Source: Palsa-870 sp039935415 (lineage in GTDB: Bacteria; Chloroflexota; Dormibacteria; Dormibacterales; Dormibacteraceae). Taken from it: a DNA stretch of 25,479 nucleotides. The position numbers and the translations under genes are program-made. This document shows, piece by piece, positions 14,083 through 20,498 of the stretch. The stretch covers positions 1 through 25,479 of the forward strand of contig JBDTKH010000072.1 in NCBI GenBank assembly GCA_039935415.1, written 5' to 3'. A model generated the notes under the pieces. The model did no database searches. It was given only the letters and a program-made list of their open reading frames with translations, and was not told the origin of the DNA. The number at the start of each line of letters is the position of its first letter. Position 1 is the stretch's first letter.

Positions 14083-14598
14083 TTAACGGGCTGTTTCAGT
14101 CTCGGCCGGCTGGTCGGGCACCCACCCCCGGATGAAGTGGCACGAATAGTGGCCGGGGTGCTTGTCGAAATACCGCTGGTGATAGTCCTCGGCCGGCCAG
14201 AAATGAGGGGCCGGGAGGATCTCGGTCACGATCGGGTGGTCGAAGAAGCGCTGCGCCCGGGCCATCGACTCACGCGCCGCCTTCTCCTGCTCGGGGCTGA
14301 GGAAGAAGATCGTCGACCGGTACTGGTGCCCGTGGTCTGGCCCCTGCTGGTTGAGCGTGGTTGGGTCGTGCATGTTCCAGAACTTGTTGAGCAGCTCGTC
14401 GTACGAAACCTTGGCCGGGTCAAAAGTGACCTCGACGGCCTCGGCATGGCCGGTCCTGCCGGAGCAAACCTGCTCGTATGTGGGGTTGTCGCGCGTGCCC
14501 CCGGCATAACCGGAGACGGCCTCGATGACACCCGGCGTCTCGTTGAAGAGATGCTCGACGCCCCAGAAACACCCGCCTGCGAAAGTTGCCCTTTCCAT
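14083..14598 (-). CDS. msrA: Peptide methionine-(S)-S-oxide reductase
   Basis: A 171-aa enzyme that repairs oxidised methionine. The active site is GGCFWG with catalytic C10, followed by conserved GYAGG, YEQVCSGRTGHAE, NMHDPT, GHQYRS and the C-terminal HFWPAEDYHQRY. Length is standard. Two ATG codons lie side by side; the second (14598) is chosen because the GGAGG at 14607-14603 is almost touching the first. It is divergent from the MFS gene, with only 24 nt between the starts, so the promoters overlap. It is expected to be cytoplasmic. Confidence 0.96.
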   Translation of the reverse strand: MERATFAGGCFWGVEHLFNETPGVIEAVSGYAGGTRDNPTYEQVCSGRTGHAEAVEVTFDPAKVSYDELLNKFWNMHDPTTLNQQGPDHGHQYRSTIFFLSPEQEKAARESMARAQRFFDHPIVTEILPAPHFWPAEDYHQRYFDKHPGHYSCHFIRGWVPDQPAETETAR

Positions 14599-14611
14599 CA
14601 TGCCTCCAAAA

Positions 14612-14617
14612 TACCCT
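14612..14617 (+). promoter_or_regulatory. -10-like hexamer of the MFS gene (leaderless start)
   Basis: TACCCT fits the -10 form TA-N3-T and ends 5 nt before the GTG at 14623. No ribosome binding site precedes this GTG. The layout agrees with a leaderless mRNA and supports this start codon. No clear -35 is seen. Confidence 0.4.
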
Positions 14618-14622
14618 GACCA

Positions 14623-15936
14623 GTGACCACGCCAAACAAACCCGCACCAGGATCCCGCCTTGGTTGGCTGCACCTGGCCACCGTGGACGTCACGCCGCTT
14701 CGCCGGCATCCCGACTTTCGACTGTTGTTCACTGGCCGGCTGGTGTCGTTCTTCGGCAGCATGATCACCTCGGTCGCGGTGCCGTACCAGGTGTACCAGC
14801 TGACTCACAGCGTGCTGCTGGTCGGCTCGCTGGGCCTTGTGGAGCTCGCGGCCCTTCTCGTGTTCGCGATGCTCGGCGGTGCACTCGCCGACGCCCGCGA
14901 CCGCCGGACCATGGTCCTGCTCAGCGAGGCCGCGCTCATGGTGTGCAGCCTGGTCCTCGCCGCCAACGCCCTGCTGAGCCACCCGCTCGTCTGGCTGATC
15001 TTCGCGCTCGCGGCTCTGATGGGCGCGTTCGACGCGCTGCAGCGCCCGTCGCTCGACGCGCTGCTCCCGCGCCTGGTCGACCGGGGCGAGCTGCCTGCGG
15101 CGGCCGCCCTGGGAACCGTGCGCGGCACGCTTGGCATGATCGCCGGACCCGCGATCGGCGGTGTCCTCGTGGCGGTGGCCGGGCTGCCGGTCACCTACCT
15201 CGTCGACGTCGCAACGTTCGTGGTCGGTTTGGTCTGCCTCTACCTGATGCGCGCGGTGCCTCCGCCGGTAGACGCCGCGCGGCCCAGCTTGCGCCGCGTC
15301 GTCGAGGGGCTGCGCTATGCGCGGAGCCGGCCGGAGCTGATCGGAACCTACGTGGTCGACATCGTCGCGATGTTCTTCGGCATGCCGATGGCACTCTTCC
15401 CTGCGATCGCGCAGGGTCTGGGTGGCCCTCGCGTGCTGGGCCTCCTCTACGCCGCCCCGGCGGTTGGAGCCTTCTTCTTCTCGGCGACGAGCGGATGGAC
15501 TGGTCGCGTGCACCGGCACGGGATGGGCGTCATCGTGGCCGCGACCCTGTGGGGACTCGCGATCGTCGCGTTCGGAATCGTGCCAGGGCTCGAGGCCGCG
15601 CTCGTCTTCCTCGCGATCGCCGGCGCGGCCGACGCCATGAGCGGGGTGTTCCGACAGGTGATCTGGAACCAGACCATCCCGGACTCGCTGCGGGGAAGGC
15701 TGGCATCGATCGAGCTCCTCAGCTACTCGATCGGCCCCACCCTGGGGAACTTCGAGTCGGGTGTCGTGGCCTCGCTTTTCAGCCTTCGTGCCTCGATCGT
15801 CTCCGGTGGCGTGCTTTGCGTGGTGGGCTGCCTGGCGTGTGCCATGCTCCTCCCAGCGTTCCGCAAGTACGACGCGCGCAGCTACCATCTCGCGCCAGAT
15901 CCATCTCCTGGCGCCGTCAAGCGGGAGGAACTGTGA
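14623..15936 (+). CDS. Major facilitator superfamily transporter (EntS/MFS_3-like)
   Basis: A 437-aa membrane protein with about 12 helices. The first loop has GGALADARDRRTMVLL, the MFS motif A between helices 2 and 3 (G-x-LAD-x-x-x-RR). The opening FRLLFTGRLVSFFGSMITSVAVPYQVYQLT is typical of the enterobactin-exporter-like MFS_3 group, proton-driven exporters of siderophores or drugs. The substrate is not predictable. It starts at GTG 14623 and overlaps the next gene by 4 nt (GTGA). Confidence 0.88.
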   Translation: MTTPNKPAPGSRLGWLHLATVDVTPLRRHPDFRLLFTGRLVSFFGSMITSVAVPYQVYQLTHSVLLVGSLGLVELAALLVFAMLGGALADARDRRTMVLLSEAALMVCSLVLAANALLSHPLVWLIFALAALMGAFDALQRPSLDALLPRLVDRGELPAAAALGTVRGTLGMIAGPAIGGVLVAVAGLPVTYLVDVATFVVGLVCLYLMRAVPPPVDAARPSLRRVVEGLRYARSRPELIGTYVVDIVAMFFGMPMALFPAIAQGLGGPRVLGLLYAAPAVGAFFFSATSGWTGRVHRHGMGVIVAATLWGLAIVAFGIVPGLEAALVFLAIAGAADAMSGVFRQVIWNQTIPDSLRGRLASIELLSYSIGPTLGNFESGVVASLFSLRASIVSGGVLCVVGCLACAMLLPAFRKYDARSYHLAPDPSPGAVKREEL

Positions 15937-16448
15937 CCTCAGGACAGATCGTGGTCGCACTGGTCGTGGTGACCGCGCTACTCGCGCTGTGGGCTGCTGT
16001 GTTCGCAACTCGCGCCGACCGCGCGTCGCGAGGCGCGATCAAGCGTTGGGATATCGCTACAAGGCCGATCCCCAACGTAGTCTTCCCAGGCCAGATCGCG
16101 CCGGGGCAAGCGATCGAGCTGGAGGTCGAGAACCTCGGCGGGACCCTGACCGCCGGAGGAATCATCGTTCACGCGGGCGACGAGCTTTACGCCGGCGAAC
16201 TGGCCTTGCCAGAGAAGGCCGCGCCCCGGCCTATCTCGCTGCGTTTCGTGGTCAAAGCATGGAAGCGGCAGCTGGAGCCGCAGTGCCTCGTGCTGGTGGT
16301 TCGGGACGTAAGTGGCCGGTGCTGGGACTACGCCGACGGCGGCAAGCAGATCAAAAACCCGCGGCGGTGGCTGTCGAACCAGCTGCGTGAGCTGCGGATG
16401 CAGGGCATGGTCGACTTCCCGACCGTGACGGGCAAAGAGAAACGCTAG
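15933..16448 (+). CDS. Small membrane-anchored protein of unknown function
   Basis: A 171-aa protein. One N-terminal membrane segment (about 5-24) is followed by a mostly beta-strand region (PGQAIELEVENLGGTLTAGG and later VLVVRDVSGRCWDYADG) and a basic end. I do not recognise the family; the fold could be an Ig-like or similar sandwich. It starts at GTG 15933 with GGGAGGAA upstream, overlaps the MFS stop, and is therefore co-translated with the transporter. It ends tail to tail with the OsmC-type gene, overlapping by 4 nt. Confidence 0.7.
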   Translation: MTSGQIVVALVVVTALLALWAAVFATRADRASRGAIKRWDIATRPIPNVVFPGQIAPGQAIELEVENLGGTLTAGGIIVHAGDELYAGELALPEKAAPRPISLRFVVKAWKRQLEPQCLVLVVRDVSGRCWDYADGGKQIKNPRRWLSNQLRELRMQGMVDFPTVTGKEKR

Positions 16449-16882
16449 TGGACCGGGTCCAGCTCCGCATTCAGCTTTAGCTCGACGTTGCCCTTGAGAG
16501 CTTGCGAGATAGGGCATCCGACCTTCGCGGCTTCGGCCAGCTCTTCGAACTCCTGGGCCTGAATGCCATGGATGTGGCCTTTGACCGTGAGCGTGCTGGT
16601 GGTGATTCCGGTCCCGGGGACGAACTCCACCTCCGCCGTCACGTTGAGGCGCTCGGGCTTGTGGCCGGCTTTGCTCAGGCCGTTGGAGAAAGCCATGGAG
16701 TAACAGGCCGCGTGCGCGGCTGCAAGCAGCTCCTCGGGACTTGTCCCGCCGTGAGTCCGCTCGGCCCGGCTGGCCCACGAGATCGGAAATTCGTTGAAGG
16801 TTCCGCTCGCCACCTTGACCTTACCGTTGCCGCCAACGAGGTCGCCTTCCCAAACCACGTCCGCCCGACTTACTGTACCCAT
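16445..16882 (-). CDS. OsmC-family peroxiredoxin
   Basis: A 145-aa protein of the OsmC/Ohr superfamily, OsmC subgroup, which reduces organic hydroperoxides with a thiol pair. The two catalytic cysteines are C60 in AHAACYSMA and C123 in VGCPISQAL. The opening W-x-GDL-x-x-GNGKV and SRAERTHGGTSPEELLAAA are typical of OsmC. Length is as usual. It starts at ATG 16882 with a GGGAGG about 11 nt upstream. With msrA 2 kb away it adds to an oxidative-repair theme, but the two are not in one operon. Confidence 0.92.
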   Translation of the reverse strand: MGTVSRADVVWEGDLVGGNGKVKVASGTFNEFPISWASRAERTHGGTSPEELLAAAHAACYSMAFSNGLSKAGHKPERLNVTAEVEFVPGTGITTSTLTVKGHIHGIQAQEFEELAEAAKVGCPISQALKGNVELKLNAELDPVH

Positions 16883-16983
16883 GCCTTTAACACCTCCCGT
16901 TGATGGAGGGCCAGTCTACTTCGTCCGCGGCCGACGAGGCCGGCGTCCTGCCCTCAACTCGGCGGAGGCGCAAGAATTGGCCC

Positions 16984-17778
16984 GTGAACAGTGCGCCAGT
17001 CGGCCTGTTCGACTCGGGCGTCGGCGGCCTGTCCGTCCTGCGCGAGATTCGCGCCGAGCTGCCCGCCGAGTCGATCTTCTACGTGGCCGATTCGGCGAAC
17101 GCGCCCTGGGGTGACAAGCCACCCGGGTACGTGCGCGCACGCGGCTTGAAAATCGCGCATTTCCTGGTGGCGCAGGGCGTCAAGGCGATAGTCATCGGCT
17201 CCAACACCGGCACCGCGGGGTCAGCCGAAGCCTTGCGAGCCGCGGTGACGATACCGGTGGTCGGCATCGAGCCGGCGATCAAGCCTGCAGCGAGCGCCAC
17301 CAGGACAGGAGTCGTCGGCGCGATCGTCCCCGCCGCCGTGAGCGAGTCGGACCGGCTGGCTTCCCTGCTCGACCGGTTCGGCGCCGAGGTCAAAGTCATC
17401 GTCCAGCCGGTGCCCGGGCTGGTCGAGCACATCGAGGCCGCCGACCTGAGCAGCCCCGAGCTGCGCCGGCTCCTGATCGGCTACCTGAAGCCGATCCTCG
17501 ACGCGGGGGCCGACACGATCGTCCTTGGGTCCACCCACTACGTCTTCCTGCGCCCGCTGATCGCCGAGATCGCCGGTGAAGGCGTGACCTTGATCGACAC
17601 GGGGGCGGCCGTCGCGCGCCAGCTGAAACGCCGGCTGGCGGGAGCCGGCCTCCTTGCCGAGCCGGGGTCGGAGGCGATCCTCCGGTTCTGGACCAGCGGA
17701 GACCCGACCGAATCCGCTCGCGTGATCTCCACCTTGCTGGCCGAACCGGTAAAGGTCGACCGCCTGCCGGATCCCTGA
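16984..17778 (+). CDS. Glutamate racemase (MurI) homologue lacking both catalytic cysteines
   Basis: A 264-aa Asp/Glu racemase-family protein. The MurI frame is clear: GLFDSGVGGLSVL (D10, S11), YVADSANAPWGDK, and the two catalytic loops. But the first catalytic Cys is S73 (VIGSNTGTAG, codon TCC at 17200) and the second is S183 (VLGSTHYVFL, codon TCC at 17530). H185 next to the second site is kept. MurI makes D-glutamate for peptidoglycan with those two thiols, so racemase activity is unlikely here; another reaction or a binding role is possible. The start is set at GTG 16984: AAGAAT ends 6 nt before it, and family members begin just before the FDSG motif. An earlier ATG at 16903 adds a non-conserved leader. 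Confidence 0.85.
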   Translation: MNSAPVGLFDSGVGGLSVLREIRAELPAESIFYVADSANAPWGDKPPGYVRARGLKIAHFLVAQGVKAIVIGSNTGTAGSAEALRAAVTIPVVGIEPAIKPAASATRTGVVGAIVPAAVSESDRLASLLDRFGAEVKVIVQPVPGLVEHIEAADLSSPELRRLLIGYLKPILDAGADTIVLGSTHYVFLRPLIAEIAGEGVTLIDTGAAVARQLKRRLAGAGLLAEPGSEAILRFWTSGDPTESARVISTLLAEPVKVDRLPDP

Positions 17779-17817
17779 CGGACGCTGCCGAAGGGGAATT
17801 TTCGTCCTGACGCGAGT

Positions 17818-17855
17818 ACCGCCACCCTGGGACTTCAGGTCCCGGGTGGCGGTTT
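17818..17855. terminator. Strong bidirectional hairpin between convergent genes
   Basis: ACCGCCACCC (17818-17827) pairs perfectly with GGGTGGCGGT (17844-17853). After a one-base bulge, GGGAC pairs with GTCCC around a 5-nt loop. Three Ts follow on the plus strand. It lies between the MurI-like gene and the convergent cytochrome operon and can stop both. Confidence 0.75.
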
Positions 17856-17871
17856 CAGCTACACGATTCCG

Positions 17872-18852
17872 TCAGGCGTGGGCTTTGGGCGCGTAGTACT
17901 GGCGCCAGATCAGACGGTGAATCGGCACCCAGCGAGGGATGTCGCGAAGGATCGGGATAAACGGCACCAGGGCGAGGGCTGCCGTCAGGACAGTCATCAG
18001 GATGATGATGCCGAGGTCTGCGTTGCCCGCGTTCAGGCCGATGAAACCGGTGTCGCTGTTGAACGGGAACACCTGGTACCACATGGTGTAGAGCCAGAGC
18101 CAGGTCTGGCCGGGATACAGGCCCGTCTCGTTCATCATTCCCCACTGGTCGCCCTGCAGGTTCCACTGCCCGGCGAGTCCTGAGAGGAAGCTGCCGTCAC
18201 CGAGGAAGAGGAGCGCCGGCGTGTAGTCCGTCTTGTAGAACCTGCCGTTGGTCTGCAGGAGTCCGTCGAGGCCTCCCGCCTGCGCGACGCCGAGCAGGTT
18301 CGACATCATCGTCGGTAGCGGCCCGTAGTCTCCGGTCGCAACGGCGACCTTCCCATCCGTCACGGTGGCCTTGCCAAGTGCAGTCGTGTAAGCGTCGAGC
18401 CACTTGGTCTGCTGGTCGGAGCTCGCTGCCTGCCAGGCGCTCAGCGCGGCGCCCAGGTCGGTGTTGCTGAAGCTGGCGAGCTGTAGAGGTTCGATGACGA
18501 ACGCGCTGGCGGAGTCGATCGGGATGCGTGTGCCGAACCACTTCTGCGGTGCGATCGGGCCCCACGCCTGGCCTTCGCTGTTCATGTTGTAGGGGTTGCC
18601 GTAGCCGGCGCTCGTTGTCGAGCCGGCCAGCTCACCGGTCGCCGTCGTGACGAAGTCCACAGGATCGCCTGCCGCCCAGGCCGCGACAGTGAGGGGCGCC
18701 ACGTCTGGCGAGGAGAGAGCCGCGGCCAGCACCAGCGCAATGACTCCAACACCTGCCAGCGCGATGACGAGCTCCTTGACGAGGTCGTAAGGCACCATGC
18801 GGACGCCGCGGTAGTACTCCTCTTGCGTCGCGCCCATCGGCTTGAGCTTCAT
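17872..18852 (-). CDS. Cytochrome b-complex subunit with large extracytoplasmic domain
   Basis: A 326-aa protein directly downstream of the b6-type cytochrome b (TGATG overlap, start at ATG 18852). TM1 is at about 24-47. About 190 residues outside the membrane follow, then a Trp-rich amphipathic stretch (TWLWLYTMWYQVF) and a C-terminal membrane segment (about 280-304) with a basic tail. In b6f-type complexes the gene after cytochrome b6 is subunit IV; the position and end helices fit that place. The middle domain is an insertion I do not recognise. It contains no Cys, so it binds neither heme c nor Fe-S. The name is inferred from context. Confidence 0.6.
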   Translation of the reverse strand: MKLKPMGATQEEYYRGVRMVPYDLVKELVIALAGVGVIALVLAAALSSPDVAPLTVAAWAAGDPVDFVTTATGELAGSTTSAGYGNPYNMNSEGQAWGPIAPQKWFGTRIPIDSASAFVIEPLQLASFSNTDLGAALSAWQAASSDQQTKWLDAYTTALGKATVTDGKVAVATGDYGPLPTMMSNLLGVAQAGGLDGLLQTNGRFYKTDYTPALLFLGDGSFLSGLAGQWNLQGDQWGMMNETGLYPGQTWLWLYTMWYQVFPFNSDTGFIGLNAGNADLGIIILMTVLTAALALVPFIPILRDIPRWVPIHRLIWRQYYAPKAHA

Positions 18853-19499
18853 CACCGAGCACCCCCTTCCGGGTCGATCGGTTTCACGACGCCGCGTGCG
18901 CGAACCATCACGATGTGCGCGACGACCAGGAAGGTGACTCCTACGGGAAGCAGCATGATATGGAGCCCGTACATCTGGCCGAAGTTCAGGACGTTGAAGA
19001 AGGCCCCGACTCCGGCCCCGTTCATCGCGTCCTTGGCGTTGACGGCGATGAACTGTGACGCGAAGTTCTGTTGCGAGAGGTAGCCGGTGAAGGCGGTGAG
19101 GATGCTGATGCCGAAGATGACGACCCCGATCATCCAGGTCGCGGCGCGCCCGCTGCGCCAGCCCGCCATGAAGTACTGGCCCCACAGGTGCAGGACCATG
19201 AAGAGGAAGAAGAGCTGCACCGACCAGAAGTGGAGGCTGTTGAAGAAGTGACCGAGCCTCGAGTCGTGCCACCACTGCGGTCCCATGAACGACAGCACGA
19301 CGCCGCTGACGATGACCCAAACGAGCGCGGCGATGGTGACGACGCCGAAGACGTAGACCCATGAGCCGACGTAGTACGGCTGGCGGTCCGGAAGCAGGTG
19401 ATCGGTCGGCAGATGTTCTTCGATCGCCCGCCGGACGCGCAGCGTCCAGCTGGCCGGCCGTTCGGTTTGTGGTGCGACTGCAGGCTTAGCGGCTTCCAT
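18852..19499 (-). CDS. b6-type cytochrome b N-terminal subunit
   Basis: A 215-aa, four-helix di-heme cytochrome b. Heme ligands are H90-x13-H104 and H180-x14-H195; the 14-residue spacing in the second pair is the b6 type rather than the mitochondrial bc1 type. It oxidises quinol and moves electrons across the membrane. It starts at ATG 19499, which overlaps the end of the upstream 49-aa gene by 14 nt. A Rieske protein and cytochrome c or f would normally complete the complex; neither gene is in the window. Confidence 0.88.
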   Translation of the reverse strand: MEAAKPAVAPQTERPASWTLRVRRAIEEHLPTDHLLPDRQPYYVGSWVYVFGVVTIAALVWVIVSGVVLSFMGPQWWHDSRLGHFFNSLHFWSVQLFFLFMVLHLWGQYFMAGWRSGRAATWMIGVVIFGISILTAFTGYLSQQNFASQFIAVNAKDAMNGAGVGAFFNVLNFGQMYGLHIMLLPVGVTFLVVAHIVMVRARGVVKPIDPEGGAR

Positions 19500-19635
19500 C
19501 GTCCCCTTCGCCTCCGTGCGGGAAAGGTGCGATCACGGCGGCGGCAAAAAGAACGATCATGCCGATGATGACAAACAGGTTGGGAAGTGAGATGAGAATG
19601 AAGCCCCAGTGGAAGTAGGTGGTCGGTGAATCCAA
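19486..19635 (-). CDS. 49-aa single-TM protein heading the cytochrome b operon
   Basis: A 49-aa protein starting MDSPTTYFHWGFI, with one membrane helix (about 12-36) and a short acidic tail ending GGEGDDGSR. It starts at TTG 19635, set by an AGGAGGAA 5 nt upstream; no ATG is in frame after it. It overlaps the cytochrome b start by 14 nt, so it is surely co-translated. It is probably a small structural subunit, like the one-helix subunits of b6f complexes, although I see no sequence match to them. Confidence 0.65.
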   Translation of the reverse strand: MDSPTTYFHWGFILISLPNLFVIIGMIVLFAAAVIAPFPHGGEGDDGSR

Positions 19636-19860
19636 TCGAGTTCCTCCTGTCAGATCACCATGGCGTGGACGGGCCAAGCTGCGGGACGCGAGCATCGCCC
19701 AATCGGCGTAACAAACTCAAGAACAGCCCCCGGCCGGCAAAGCGCCTCGCAGGAATTCATGAGGTGAACTCTGGCGCCAGGCGATCGTGGGCGGTAGGGC
19801 CGGAGGTCCCGCCCCGACAGGGACCATCGAAGCTTGAGAGGGGCCCGCGCCCGGGCCAGG

Positions 19861-20498
19861 ATGCAAAGTACGATTGTGGCTGAGAGGGGTCCCCAGACGG
19901 CGCTGCTGGAGCACATACCCGACGGCGTCGTCGTGACTGATCGGCGGGGGACCATCGTTTTCGCTAACCGGTCAGCCGTGCGGATTACCGGCTACGGGCG
20001 CAGGGAGCTTGTCGGGCGACCGGTCGAGCTGCTCGTGCCGAAGCCACTCCGGGCGATCCACCGCGACCACAGGCGCGCCTTCAACGCCCATCGCCCAACG
20101 GCTCGAGCAATGGGCCACGTGGACCAGGGCTTCCGCCTGCGTCGCAAGGACGGCAGCGAGATGTTCGTGGATATCGCGCTTGGCTCCGTAGAGGCGAACG
20201 GTGGACTGCAGACGATCGCCGGCTCGGCGGGGACGAGTTTGCCTGGCTCTTTCCTCACGTTGCCGGCCGCGACGCCATCGAGCGCGTTGTCCGCAAACGG
20301 ATTGATCAGCTCCAGGAGCCCTTCCAGATCGGGAGGCGGTGGATCGAGGTCCGCGTCTCGACGGGTGTCGCGCTCTACCCGCGGGACGGCAAAGAGGTGA
20401 ACGCGCTGATGCGACACGCAGACACCGCCATGTACTCGGCGAAACGTGAAGGGCGAGGGGTGAGCTTCTTCTCGGCGAGGAGTCACCGTGCCTGCTGA
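19861..20498 (+). pseudogene. PAS-GGDEF diguanylate cyclase broken by deletion and frameshift
   Basis: The first part (from ATG 19861) encodes a PAS domain: LLEHIPDGVVVTDRRGTIVF, ANRSAV, ITGY, then RKDGSEMFVDIALG. After about 20195 this frame turns to low-complexity Ser/Arg sequence and stops at 20400. In another frame, from 20223, the second half of a GGDEF domain is intact: LGGDEFAWLFP, STGVALYPRDG, HADTAMYSAKREG, stopping at 20498. The first half of GGDEF (about 90-120 residues, with the DxLTGLPNR-type motif) is missing. The parts therefore come from one sensor that lost an internal segment and its frame. The remnant PAS domain might still be made. The end overlaps the next gene by 11 nt. 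Confidence 0.8.

Noticed and set aside
14602..16008. Long N-terminal extension of the MsrA reading frame
   Set aside because: The extension is the antisense of the MFS transporter gene, with the biased composition of such shadows; MsrA begins at 14598.
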